Part shown: positions 36,949 through 45,202 of the stretch, one piece after another
Layout: each line of letters starts with the position of its first letter
How positions within the stretch are numbered: position 1 is the first letter of the stretch
Source: Caldilineaceae bacterium
Lineage (GTDB): Bacteria > Chloroflexota > Anaerolineae > Caldilineales > Caldilineaceae
Length of the DNA stretch: 64,000 bases
NCBI GenBank assembly: GCA_026645575.1
Contig: JAPKMW010000003.1
Span: 62,001-126,000 of the forward strand
Direction: 5' to 3'
The notes under the pieces: generated by a model
The model's database searches: none
What the model saw: the letters and a program-made list of their open reading frames with translations, nothing else
Told to the model about the DNA's origin: nothing
Made by a program: the position numbers and the translations under genes

Positions 36949-36977
36949 AGAATACCATTGAGCCGCCATTGCGTCAA
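36949..36977 (-). promoter_or_regulatory. promoter of the exosortase operon
   Basis: On the minus strand TTGACG (36977-36972), a 17-base spacer and TATTCT (36954-36949), about 130 bases before the exosortase start. Confidence 0.6.
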
Positions 36978-37009
36978 ACTGCGAAAGAAACGTGGGTCGT
37001 TTTTCGTTC

Positions 37010-37062
37010 GTAGGCAATAAAAAATCAGGTGGCTACAGGCCACCTGATTTTTTATTGCCTAC
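37010..37062. terminator. two-way intrinsic terminator
   Basis: The 24-base arms 37010-37033 and 37039-37062 are perfectly complementary around the loop TACAG. The stem contains an A-run and a T-run, so it can serve both strands. It ends the PA14 transcript and shields the exosortase operon. Confidence 0.85.
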
Positions 37063-37074
37063 GATGAATGACTG

Positions 37075-38712
37075 TTACTGACACTGCCAAGGTGTGTAAT
37101 TATCCGCAAACGCTCGTAAGCGGAACTCCGGCTGACCGGCATAGAAATCACCCGTGGACTGAACAACCTTGCCATTCACCCACTGCTCGATCTTATAAGG
37201 TTCGCCGGAACCGCCAAAGCGATTGGTATCGACCGGTAGCCCGTCGATCTTGAGGAAGCCGCTGGCGCTGATCGAGCCGATGCCTTTGCCAATTGAGTAC
37301 CACTTATTGTTGCCATCCAGGCGGTAGAGCTTGATCCAGGCATAGTTCTTCGGCTGCGGCGGCACACAGGTGATCAAGTTGCCGACCGGCGCCTGTACAT
37401 CACCGACGCGCTTCCAGCTCAATTTAGCTAGCGCCCGTCCGCCCTTTTCAAAATACTCCATGCGGATCTTGTGATTGCCCTTGCTCAGGCTTGTTTCGTA
37501 GATAATTTTGTCCCCATCGCGCTCTCGCCATTCATCGACGACTAACCGATCATCAATATAAAGGCGTACACCATCATCGGTACGGACGGTGAAGACGTAA
37601 CGGCCTTCGTCAAAGTTCAACTTGCGTGTCCAGCGCACCGAGAAGTTATCGCTGTTGATGCTGCCATCCGGTGAGCCGTTGCCCCAGTCGAAGTCAAGGT
37701 TGGCGTCATCGCGCACCAGCGTCGGGGTGCTGCTGAGATCACGGTTGTTAAAGTACTCGCCGCGCCAGTTGTTGACCGTTGGCTCGGTGGGTTGGTCGGT
37801 GCGCGTCCAGGTCAGACGCATCTGCGCCTCGCCGGTGCGCTCAAAGTATTCCACTCGAACGGGTACGGAACCACCGGGCAGGTAAATGTCACCCCGGTAG
37901 GTCGTGGTACTTTGGGTGCGCCATTGGTCGATGAGCAGGTGGTTGTTCACCCAAAGCCGCACGCCATCATCGACCCGCACCTCAAAGCGATAGTTGCCGG
38001 GACCCAAGTTCAGCGACCGTGTCCAACGCACCGAGAAATTGTCACTGTTGATGCTAGAGGCCGGTGAACCGCCGCCCCAGTTAAAGTCGATGTTGCTGTC
38101 GTCGCGTACAACGGATGGCGAACCACTCAAGTCGGGGTTGTTAAAGTATTCACCTCGCCAGTTTTGAATAGTCGGCTCGTTACCGCCACCGCCGGAAACG
38201 CGTTCCCACCCCACGCGAATGGCTGCCGAGCCGGTATTCTCATAATACTCCACCTCGACCAAGTGATGACCCGCCGTCAGATCAAGCGTGCCGGAGAAGG
38301 TGCGCACGCCATGATCGCTCCAGCCGTTGATAATGCGCTGCCCATTAACATAGAGGCGCACGCCATCGTCACTGCTGGCTTCAAAGCGGTAACGTCCCGC
38401 TTCCAGATCAAGATAACGGCTCCACCGCGCTGAAAAGCGGTCGCTGGGAATGACATTATCGGGCGAACCATTGCCCCAGTTATAGTTGATCTCGGCTTCT
38501 TCCCGTTCCAACACGGGCGAACCGGCGAGATCTTTGTTACTCCAATAGCGGGCGCGCCAGACCGGAGCAGAATCGGCGGGCTTGACAACCGGTTCATCTT
38601 GTGCCTGCGCTACCGGTGTCAACGCCGGCAGGAAGGGGAGCAAGAGAGAAAGTATGAATAAAAGCGCCAGCGCACTGCGCTGCCGGTGCGTGTATCGTTG
38701 ATTGACACGCAT
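37075..38712 (-). CDS. secreted protein with three PA14 domains
   Basis: A 545-residue exported protein. The signal peptide (about 1-40, ending near AQAQ) is followed by three tandem PA14-type domains (about 50-175, 185-305, 315-440), each with a W-R-A/G-E/R-Y-F/W start, a [12 protein letters not shown] core and an EYFE/YYENTG segment. A C-terminal region (450-545) has no clear match. PA14 domains bind glycans or calcium. GGAGG lies 6 bases before the ATG. There is no C-terminal sorting tail, so it is not an obvious exosortase substrate despite lying next to that operon. Confidence 0.88.
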   Translation of the reverse strand: MRVNQRYTHRQRSALALLFILSLLLPFLPALTPVAQAQDEPVVKPADSAPVWRARYWSNKDLAGSPVLEREEAEINYNWGNGSPDNVIPSDRFSARWSRYLDLEAGRYRFEASSDDGVRLYVNGQRIINGWSDHGVRTFSGTLDLTAGHHLVEVEYYENTGSAAIRVGWERVSGGGGNEPTIQNWRGEYFNNPDLSGSPSVVRDDSNIDFNWGGGSPASSINSDNFSVRWTRSLNLGPGNYRFEVRVDDGVRLWVNNHLLIDQWRTQSTTTYRGDIYLPGGSVPVRVEYFERTGEAQMRLTWTRTDQPTEPTVNNWRGEYFNNRDLSSTPTLVRDDANLDFDWGNGSPDGSINSDNFSVRWTRKLNFDEGRYVFTVRTDDGVRLYIDDRLVVDEWRERDGDKIIYETSLSKGNHKIRMEYFEKGGRALAKLSWKRVGDVQAPVGNLITCVPPQPKNYAWIKLYRLDGNNKWYSIGKGIGSISASGFLKIDGLPVDTNRFGGSGEPYKIEQWVNGKVVQSTGDFYAGQPEFRLRAFADNYTPWQCQ

Positions 38713-38814
38713 AAGGAACCTCCATCCAGAATGATCATCGTGATCAGAACGCATACTACCTTGTGCCACCAACGTGATTATGTTGACGAACAATAACTAC
38801 TCCGCTCCTAGCCG

Positions 38815-38846
38815 AGTAGTTACGACGAATAGTAGTTACGACGAAT
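38815..38846. repeat. tandem direct repeat AGTAGTTACGACGAAT
   Basis: Two exact 16-base copies head to tail (38815-38830 and 38831-38846). They overlap the right arm of a small hairpin that starts at 38795. The word resembles the gagttacg words at 43140-43240. Confidence 0.85.
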
Positions 38847-39054
38847 GAGGCAATGAGGTGGTGTTCGTTCTTGCTACTCTGCTAAAGTGTACAATCTTTT
38901 ATGATCGTTTGCCCTTCCCCGGTGATGGGTTCGTTACCCAGCCACCTGGCGAGTTAAGCTACTTTTCCATATGATATTGTGTATGGATTAGACGAGTGGC
39001 TCTGTGGCGTTGTTCCAAAAAATTCTACGTCAAATGAAGGGTAATGGGGCAAAA

Positions 39055-39093
39055 TAGAGAAGTTCGACTTCTACCCAAAGTCGAACTTCTCTA
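39055..39093. terminator. stem-loop after leuA
   Basis: TAGAGAAGTTCGACTT (39055-39070) pairs perfectly with AAGTCGAACTTCTCTA (39078-39093), 12 bases after the leuA stop (minus strand). It lacks a long U-tract on that strand (CTATTTTG), so termination may be incomplete. Confidence 0.65.
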
Positions 39094-39104
39094 CGTCACA
39101 AAGC

Positions 39105-40916
39105 TTACTTCGCCACAATCATCATCGCGCTACGTTGGCTCTGAAAGGCGCGATTGAGCGATGAGAGAATTGCCTTGATCGACGCCCGTTCGATGTTGGT
39201 ATCGGTGGCAGCGCCAAAGAAGGTGGCCCCAGAAGGGGTCTTGATCTGGATGTAGGCAATCGCTTCCGCTTCAGAGCCATGCCCCAGCGAGTGTTCGGCA
39301 TAGGTGACTAACTGGAAATCCGGCACCAACTCTTCTTTGAGCGCCGTCATAAAGGCGTCGATGGGGCCGTTGCCGATGGCGGTTACTTCATGGGTGACGC
39401 CATCGACTGTCAGTTTGGCGATGCACTCGACGCCTTGCTCACGCCCCTGTTCCATATGTGTTTGAGTTCGCATAGAAACCAGTTGGAAGGGTTTGGACGC
39501 TTCGAGATAGGTGCGGGTAAAGGCGCCATAGATCTGTTGGGGCGATAACTCTTCGCCACGGGCATCGGCAATGTCGTTGATGATCTTGCCAAATTCGACG
39601 TGCATCGTCTTGGGCATGGCAATGCCAAATTCGTTCTCCAAAATATAGGCCACACCTCCCTTGCCCGATTGGGCGTTGATGCGAATGATCGCCTCGTAGG
39701 TGCGCCCCAGGTCCTTGGGATCAATCGGCAAGTACGGCACCTGCCAGAGCGCGCCAGGAGCTTGGTCTTGGGCACTCATCCCTTTGTTGATCGCATCCTG
39801 GTGCGAACCGGAGAAGGCGGTAAAGACCAGATCGCCGCCGTAGGGATGACGTTCATGCACCTTCATGCGGGTGCAGCGCTCATAGATGGTGCGTACATGC
39901 GTAATGTCGCTCAAATCCAGACCGGGGTCAACGCCCTGGGTATACAGGTTCAAGGCCAGGGTGACAATATCGACATTCCCCGTCCGTTCGCCATTGCCAA
40001 AAAGGGTGCCTTCCACCCGATCAGCGCCGGCCAACAACCCCAACTCGGTGGCGGCGACGCCAGTGCCACGGTCGTTGTGGGTATGCAGGCTGATGATGAC
40101 ACTTTCCCGATCCCGTAGGTTGCGACAGAACCACTCGATCTGGTCGGCATGAACATTGGGCGTCGCCACCTCAACCGTCGCCGGCAGGTTTAGAATCAGC
40201 TTCCGTTGTGGCGTCGGCTGCCAGACATCAACCACCGCTTCACAGATTTCTAGGGCAAAGTCCAATTCAGTGGAGGAGAAGCTTTCGGGTGAATATTGGA
40301 GCATGATCGCCGTGTCGGGGAGGGTAGGCACCAACTGCTTGATCAACTCGACGCCGCGCACGGCAATCTCAACAATCTCCGGTTTGGACAGACCAAAGAC
40401 CACCCGCCGCTGCAACTCGGACGTTGAGTTGTAGATGTGGACAATCGCCCGTTTGACCCCTTGCAACGACTCAAAGGTGCGATGGATCAGATGGTCGCGC
40501 GCTTGCACCAACACCTGCACGGTGACATCATCGGGGATCAAGTTGTCATTGACCAGCCGGCGCAAAAAGTCGAACTCAATCTGTGAGGCCGAGGGAAAGC
40601 CGACTTCAATTTCCTTGAAGCCCAGTGCGACCAGCAGGCGGAACATCTCCACTTTTTCGTCAACGCTCATGGGAATGGCAAGCGCCTGGTTGCCGTCGCG
40701 CAGATCAACACTGCACCAGATCGGCGCCCGGTCAATCATGCGGTTGGGCCATTGGCGGTTGGGCAGATCGATCTGGGGAAAGGGGCGATATTTGGTAATG
40801 GCGCCCTTTTGCATCCCGAAGCGGGTCGCATTACGCCACTCCAGCCGTTTGGCGCCGGTTGGTCGGCCATTGGTCGCGCCGTTTACACTGTGCGTTATGT
40901 CATTGCTTGCGATCAT
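39105..40916 (-). CDS. leuA: 2-isopropylmalate synthase, long (LeuA2) type
   Basis: A 603-residue enzyme that condenses acetyl-CoA and 2-oxoisovalerate, the first committed step of leucine synthesis. The catalytic domain opens with SVDLRDGNQALAIPM, and HTHNDRGTGVAATELG and GTLFGNGERTGNVD follow. The C-terminal allosteric domain (about 470-603) is present and is where leucine feedback acts. The long form is like that of actinobacteria and fungi. AGAGGAACC precedes the ATG. A leucine-rich leader peptide and a terminator precede it (40975-41126), so transcription is probably attenuated by leucyl-tRNA supply. Confidence 0.95.
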   Translation of the reverse strand: MIASNDITHSVNGATNGRPTGAKRLEWRNATRFGMQKGAITKYRPFPQIDLPNRQWPNRMIDRAPIWCSVDLRDGNQALAIPMSVDEKVEMFRLLVALGFKEIEVGFPSASQIEFDFLRRLVNDNLIPDDVTVQVLVQARDHLIHRTFESLQGVKRAIVHIYNSTSELQRRVVFGLSKPEIVEIAVRGVELIKQLVPTLPDTAIMLQYSPESFSSTELDFALEICEAVVDVWQPTPQRKLILNLPATVEVATPNVHADQIEWFCRNLRDRESVIISLHTHNDRGTGVAATELGLLAGADRVEGTLFGNGERTGNVDIVTLALNLYTQGVDPGLDLSDITHVRTIYERCTRMKVHERHPYGGDLVFTAFSGSHQDAINKGMSAQDQAPGALWQVPYLPIDPKDLGRTYEAIIRINAQSGKGGVAYILENEFGIAMPKTMHVEFGKIINDIADARGEELSPQQIYGAFTRTYLEASKPFQLVSMRTQTHMEQGREQGVECIAKLTVDGVTHEVTAIGNGPIDAFMTALKEELVPDFQLVTYAEHSLGHGSEAEAIAYIQIKTPSGATFFGAATDTNIERASIKAILSSLNRAFQSQRSAMMIVAK

Positions 40917-40974
40917 GATTGGTTCCTCTTGTCCTGAGCTTGTCTTGATCTTGTCTTGATTTGGTTCTGAACAT

Positions 40975-41008
40975 AAAAAAAAGAGCCTCTCGCTTGAGAA
41001 GGCTCTTT
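40975..41008 (-). terminator. leuA attenuator terminator
   Basis: On the minus strand AAAGAGCC-T-TCTC, loop AAGC, GAGA-GGCTCTTT, then a run of eight T (the A-run 40975-40982 on the plus strand). It ends 59 bases before the leuA start codon, so it must be bypassed for leuA to be made. Confidence 0.88.
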
Positions 41009-41039
41009 GTCACGCTCTGCCAGTTGTCAGCATTGATTG

Positions 41040-41126
41040 CTAACAGCCGCGCCTGCCCAAGCACAAAATACCCCCTGTAAGTAGGAGGCTAAGGCTAAGA
41101 AGGCTAAGGGCTAAGGCGCTGTGCAT
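41040..41126 (-). CDS. leuL: leucine-rich leader peptide of leuA
   Basis: A 28-codon frame with ten leucine codons (TTA, five CTT, CTC, CTA, two TTG), including three in a row at codons 14-16. It ends in TAG 32 bases before the leuA terminator stem. In the middle a CTTAGC word repeats in tandem. It has no strong ribosome-binding site; another ATG three codons earlier (41135) is in frame. A small hairpin GTTAGCA/TGCTGAC spans the stop codon. The layout is that of amino-acid-biosynthesis attenuation: stalling at leucine codons when leucyl-tRNA is scarce would allow readthrough. The antiterminator pairing was not resolved by eye. Confidence 0.75.
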   Translation of the reverse strand: MHSALALSLLSLSLLLTGGILCLGRRGC

Positions 41127-41295
41127 CTTGATCATACGGTCAAAGCGTTTGTCGTAACACTTGCTGAATAGACATTTTGTGCCGTTTTGGTTCAATGGGA
41201 TTTACAATATCACAAGATCAGCGATTTGCCAAGCGCCAAAATCCGCAAATTTTCGGAACGACCTTAATGGCTGATATAAGCCGCAAAAAAGCAGT

Positions 41296-41324
41296 TTGCC
41301 TACCCTTGGTATCTACTGTATAAT
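41296..41324 (+). promoter_or_regulatory. promoter of the peptide importer operon
   Basis: TTGCCT (41296-41301), a 17-base spacer and TATAAT (41319-41324), about 105 bases before the substrate-binding-protein start. Confidence 0.65.
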
Positions 41325-41428
41325 TTGCCGCATTCAAACCCCATGCTAAAACCGAAGAGCCTCTACCGTATGTTCTTGTCTGCTGACTGTTGTGATTCGA
41401 TTCATTCATAGCAATTGAAGGAGACGAT

Positions 41429-43138
41429 ATGGCCGACAAAGCGTTTTCGTATGGCAGTAACCCCTGGTTGGCGCAGCAATTTTGGTTATCCCGCCGCGCT
41501 TTTCTGCGCACCATTGCCCTGGCGGGCAGTGCAGCGGCGGTTGGCGCAATTTTGCCCGGCTGTGCCGCGCCAACACCCACCAGCAGCGCCGAAAGCAGCG
41601 CTGCCCCTGCGCCCACCGGCCCCAGCGTAGGCGGGGTCTACCGCTTAACCGGCGTCGGCGACATTCGCTCCCTCGATCCGCCGGCGGCAGAGAGCAGCGA
41701 GGATTGGTGGAGCGCCGGCATGGTGCTTTACAACCAACTCTATTTCTATGACAAGGATGGCAAATTTTACGCCGATCTGGCCGCGGACATGCCAACCATC
41801 AGCGAAGATGGGTTGGTCTATACCATTCCCATCCGCCAAGGGGTGAAGTTCCACAACGGTCGTGAACTGGTGGCCGACGATGTAAAGTTTACCCTGGAGC
41901 GCCAACTTTGGCCTGAAGTCTATAGTTGGGGCAAAAGTTATATGGAAAACATGGTCGGCTATGACGAAGTGATCGCCGGTTCCAGCAAAGAACTTTCCGG
42001 CACGAAGGTCATCGACCAATATACATTGGAAGTGACGCTCAAAAAGCCGCAAGCGGTCTTTCCAGCGCTCCTGACCATGAGCATGAATGCGATTATCCCC
42101 AAACAAGAAACCCTCGATGCCGGCGCTGACTGGGGGTCAAAAGTCGTCATTGGCACGGGGCCATTTAAGTTCGTCGAGTGGGCCGCCGGTGAACGGGCCG
42201 TCTACGAACGCAATGCTGATTATTTCAAGACGCCACCCTTTATCGAGCGCATTGAATTGTATCTGAACCTGGAGCCGGCTGTACAGATGTTGCGCTGGGA
42301 GAACGGCGAAGTGGAATGGGTGGATAGTGTGCCCAGCGCCGAACTGCCCCGCCTGTTGAGCGACCCGGAGTTAAAGGCGCAATTGCGCATGGCGCCGGGT
42401 TTGGGAACCAATCGCCTGGTCTTTCACCAGAGCGTGAAACCCTTTGATGACATCCGCGTCCGCCAAGCCGTGGCGATGGCGATTGATAAACAGGCGGTTT
42501 CGCAAAAGCGTAGCGGTCTGCTCACCCCCTTAGAAGGCCATTATACGCCGCCCATGCTGCAATTTGACCCTGAATTCAAGAGCCAATACCAGCTTGATGT
42601 GGAAAAGGCCAAGGCGTTGATGGCCGAAGCGGGCTATGCCGACGGCGTGACGGGCATCAAAATGTACATTGGCGGCGACGAAGAGATCGGCCAGATGCTG
42701 CAAGCCGACCTGGCAAACATCGGCATCCAGACTGAACTGTTGGTCGGCCAGTGGAAAGATTGGCGCGACGCCACTCGCGCCGGTGAAGTCGGCCTCTTCA
42801 TCTACGGCTGGGGCGCCAGCTTCCCCGATGCCTATGACTTTACTTCGGCCTGGACGACCTGCGCTTCGATTGAGACTGGCTATAACGACGGCAACTACTG
42901 CAACGAGGCGATCGACGAAATGGTCACCAGAATCGAGGCGCTGCCGTTGCAAGACCCCGACCGGATCGCCGCCTATCGTGAGATCCAAGACATCACCATC
43001 AACCAAGATGTGGCCTGGATCGCCCTCTGGAGTGGACAAAATACGGCGCTTGGTCGCAGCAATGTCCACAATGATTTTATGAGTTCCATCTATGGCTGGC
43101 CCTATCTGGAAACGGCGTGGATTGAGCAACAAAGTTAA
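41429..43138 (+). CDS. peptide/oligopeptide ABC transporter substrate-binding lipoprotein
   Basis: A 569-residue extracytoplasmic solute-binding protein of family 5 (DppA/OppA type). It has a twin-arginine-like SRRAFLR (21-27), a hydrophobic stretch and a lipobox ending in Cys45 (ILPGC), so it is probably a lipoprotein exported by Tat. VYTIPIRQGVKFHNGRELVADDVKFTL, GTGPFKFVEW and DDIRVRQAVAMAIDK are typical. AAGGAG precedes the ATG. It heads a run with two permeases and a protein of unknown function. Ligand (peptide, sugar or opine) cannot be told. Confidence 0.9.
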   Translation: MADKAFSYGSNPWLAQQFWLSRRAFLRTIALAGSAAAVGAILPGCAAPTPTSSAESSAAPAPTGPSVGGVYRLTGVGDIRSLDPPAAESSEDWWSAGMVLYNQLYFYDKDGKFYADLAADMPTISEDGLVYTIPIRQGVKFHNGRELVADDVKFTLERQLWPEVYSWGKSYMENMVGYDEVIAGSSKELSGTKVIDQYTLEVTLKKPQAVFPALLTMSMNAIIPKQETLDAGADWGSKVVIGTGPFKFVEWAAGERAVYERNADYFKTPPFIERIELYLNLEPAVQMLRWENGEVEWVDSVPSAELPRLLSDPELKAQLRMAPGLGTNRLVFHQSVKPFDDIRVRQAVAMAIDKQAVSQKRSGLLTPLEGHYTPPMLQFDPEFKSQYQLDVEKAKALMAEAGYADGVTGIKMYIGGDEEIGQMLQADLANIGIQTELLVGQWKDWRDATRAGEVGLFIYGWGASFPDAYDFTSAWTTCASIETGYNDGNYCNEAIDEMVTRIEALPLQDPDRIAAYREIQDITINQDVAWIALWSGQNTALGRSNVHNDFMSSIYGWPYLETAWIEQQS

Positions 43139-43139
43139 A

Positions 43140-43240
43140 GACGAGTTACGAATTGCGAGTTACGAGTTACGAGAATGGAGTTACGTGCTGCGTTGCCTGA
43201 GCCTGTCGAAGGCCGCGCAGCACGTAACTCCATTCTCGGT
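43140..43240. repeat. word-built inverted repeat, GAGTTACG family, with 22-bp perfect arms
   Basis: GAGAATGGAGTTACGTGCTG at 43171-43190 plus CG (to 43192) is perfectly complementary to 43216-43237. Three gagttacga words precede the left arm. The loop holds a CCTGAGCCTGTCGAAGG repeat. It lies between the binding protein and the first permease, where a stem-loop often lowers downstream expression. Confidence 0.85.
43196..43212. repeat. CCTGAGCCTGTCGAAGG dispersed palindromic repeat
   Basis: This short imperfect palindrome matches a REP-like unit that I recall from many bacterial genomes. A degraded relative (TCCTGAGCTTGTC) lies near 40931-40943 in the leuA leader. Here it forms the loop of the 43140-43240 element. 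Confidence 0.6.
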
Positions 43241-43252
43241 ATCAATGAACCT

Positions 43253-44173
43253 ATGACCACTGCGCAACTGAACAGACCATCCATCGAGTTTGAACAACGC
43301 CCAACGCATGGTAATCAATCGTGGTGGGGAGAGGTGTGGCGGCGTTTTGCCCGGCAGAAGGGGCCGTTGGCCGCCGGCTATCTCTTTCTGGGGTTGCTGG
43401 TGTTGGCGCTGCTGGCGCCGGTCATTGCGCCCTACGACCCGACCGAACAGTTTCGCAAAGAGGGGCTTTCAGCGTTGGGTGAACCGTTGGCGCCCAATGG
43501 TCAATTCTGGCTAGGCACCGATGGGCTGGGGCGCGATCTCTTGAGTCGTCTGCTCTATGGGGCGCGTGTCTCATTGGGCATTGGGCTGGCAGCCAGCGTG
43601 ATTGCGGTTGGCATTGGCTTGTTGGTCGGTGGGGTGGCGGGCTTTATCGGCGGCAAAGTGGATTTCTTTATCATGCGCTTGATCGATCTGATCATGAGTA
43701 TGCCGACCTTTTTTATTATTCTGCTGCTGGTGGTGATGTTGCGACCAGGGGTGTGGGTGGTCATTACAGTGATCTCGCTCTTTTCCTGGACCGCGCCGGC
43801 GCGGGTCTTTCGCAGCCAGATTCTAACGGTCAAACAGCGCGATTTTGTCCTGGCGGCGCACTGCCTGGGCGCCCAACGGCGCCGCATTTTCATCCGCCAC
43901 CTGTTGCCCCATGTACTGCCGCTGGTGGTGGTCTACCTGGCGTTAAATGTGCCTGGCGCGATCTTTGCCGAAGCCAGCCTCAGCTTTCTGGGACTGGGCG
44001 TGCCGCAACCGACCCCCTCCTGGGGATCGATGATCCAAGACGGTTTTGCTTACTACCGCGCCGCTCCCTGGATCGCCCTCTTCCCCGGCATCACTATTGC
44101 CTTGGCCGTTGTCGCGATCAACCTCCTGGGGACGGGGTTGCGGGAGGCGATGGATCCGGTGCGGAAGCAATGA
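43253..44173 (+). CDS. peptide ABC transporter permease, DppC type
   Basis: A 306-residue permease. An N-terminal membrane segment follows WRRFARQKGPLAAGY. LGTDGLGRDLLSRLLYGAR and the EAA-loop region AHCLGAQRRRIFIRHLLPHVLP identify the DppC/OppC type, and EASLSFLGLG is near the end. The ATG at 43253 is chosen because the longer frame runs into the repeat. It precedes the DppB-type gene, the reverse of the usual B-C order. Confidence 0.9.
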   Translation: MTTAQLNRPSIEFEQRPTHGNQSWWGEVWRRFARQKGPLAAGYLFLGLLVLALLAPVIAPYDPTEQFRKEGLSALGEPLAPNGQFWLGTDGLGRDLLSRLLYGARVSLGIGLAASVIAVGIGLLVGGVAGFIGGKVDFFIMRLIDLIMSMPTFFIILLLVVMLRPGVWVVITVISLFSWTAPARVFRSQILTVKQRDFVLAAHCLGAQRRRIFIRHLLPHVLPLVVVYLALNVPGAIFAEASLSFLGLGVPQPTPSWGSMIQDGFAYYRAAPWIALFPGITIALAVVAINLLGTGLREAMDPVRKQ

Positions 44174-44262
44174 CAGGGTGACAAGGTGAGGGGGTGACAA
44201 GGTGATATGCGAATTCACCCTGTCACCCCCTCACCCCCTCACCTTGTCATTTGTACGAGGAA
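44172..44262. repeat. word-built inverted repeat, GTGACAAGG family
   Basis: AATGACAGGGTGACAAGGTG and following words pair with the complement ending in CACCTTGTCATT; the arms each hold three gtgacaagg/gtgaggggg words. It lies between the two permease genes. A half-copy (ctgtcaccttgtcacc) ends the window near 63958-63979. Confidence 0.85.
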
Positions 44263-44272
44263 GGTAGAAATT

Positions 44273-45196
44273 ATGCTCGGACAATATCTCCTCCGTCGCC
44301 TGCTCTGGACGCTGATCACCATCTTGGGGGTGATCGTATTGACCTTTTTGTTGGTCTTTGCCGGGCCGACCGACCCGGCGCGGGCGCTGGTGGGCGAGAA
44401 GGCCACGGGAGTGTCGATTGAGCATCTGCGCCAACAATATGGGCTGGATCAGCCACTCTATGTGCAATTCCTGACCTACCTGGGGCGGCTGGTGCGCGGC
44501 GATTTGGGCGATTCCTACTATTTTCGCAAACCGGTGTTGGAAGCGCTCTTGGGCCGACTGCCGGCGACGGCGTTGCTGGCCTTTGCGATTATGTTGGTTG
44601 GCTGTCTGATCGGCATTCCGCTGGGAGTGATCACGGCGCTGCGTCAGGGGTCGCTGCTGGATCGAGCGACGATGGTGCTGGGGTTGATCTCCATTTCATT
44701 GCCCACCTTTTTTGTTGGTTTGCTCCTGCTCTATTTCTTTGCATTTCAGTTGAAATGGTTCCCGGTGGGCGGCTATGGCACCTTGCGCCATCTGGTGTTG
44801 CCGACGTTAGCGGTGGCGATTCCGTGGGGGGCGTGGTATGCCATTTTGCTGCGTTCTAACATGCTCGAAGCCATTGGCGCTGATTATGTGCGCACGGCTT
44901 ATGCCAAGGGGCTAAATCCGCGCGTGGTCGCCCTGCGCCATATTTTGCGCAATGCCCTGCTGCCCGTGGTGACCATTATGGGGATTGATATGGCCTCCCT
45001 GCTCACCGGCATTGTGCTGGTCGAGAGCGTCTTTAGCTGGCCTGGCATCGGGATGCAGACGCTTCAGGCCGCCCAACATCTCGATGTACCGCTGATTATG
45101 GGGAGTGTTCTTTTTGGCGCCGTGCTGATTGGGCTGGCGAACCTACTGGTTGATATAATTTATACATGGCTTGATCCGCGCATTCAATTGGAGTGA
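44273..45196 (+). CDS. peptide ABC transporter permease, DppB type
   Basis: A 307-residue permease with six membrane segments. LGQYLLRRLLWTLITILGV at the N-terminus, LRQQYGLDQPLYVQFLTYLG, and the EAA-loop AYAKGLNPRVVALRHILRNALLP are typical of DppB/OppB. GAGGAAGG precedes the ATG; an earlier frame runs into the repeat. No transporter ATPase gene follows, so an ATPase encoded elsewhere must be used. Confidence 0.9.
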   Translation: MLGQYLLRRLLWTLITILGVIVLTFLLVFAGPTDPARALVGEKATGVSIEHLRQQYGLDQPLYVQFLTYLGRLVRGDLGDSYYFRKPVLEALLGRLPATALLAFAIMLVGCLIGIPLGVITALRQGSLLDRATMVLGLISISLPTFFVGLLLLYFFAFQLKWFPVGGYGTLRHLVLPTLAVAIPWGAWYAILLRSNMLEAIGADYVRTAYAKGLNPRVVALRHILRNALLPVVTIMGIDMASLLTGIVLVESVFSWPGIGMQTLQAAQHLDVPLIMGSVLFGAVLIGLANLLVDIIYTWLDPRIQLE

Positions 45197-45202
45197 ACCT
45201 TT

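Larger units (their letters stand above)
38713..39104. other. PA14-leuA spacer
   Basis: No ORF was supported in 392 bases. It contains an AACTACTC/GAGTAGTT hairpin (38795-38821), a tandem direct repeat (38815-38846), and a leuA-end hairpin (39055-39093). Confidence 0.5.

Noticed and set aside
36795..37043. Small minus-strand frame upstream of the exosortase.
   Set aside because: It spans a promoter and terminator, and its residues look random.
40975..41220. T-box riboswitch for leuA.
   Set aside because: The AGGGTGG-type T-box core and specifier-loop layout are absent; the leader-peptide model fits better.
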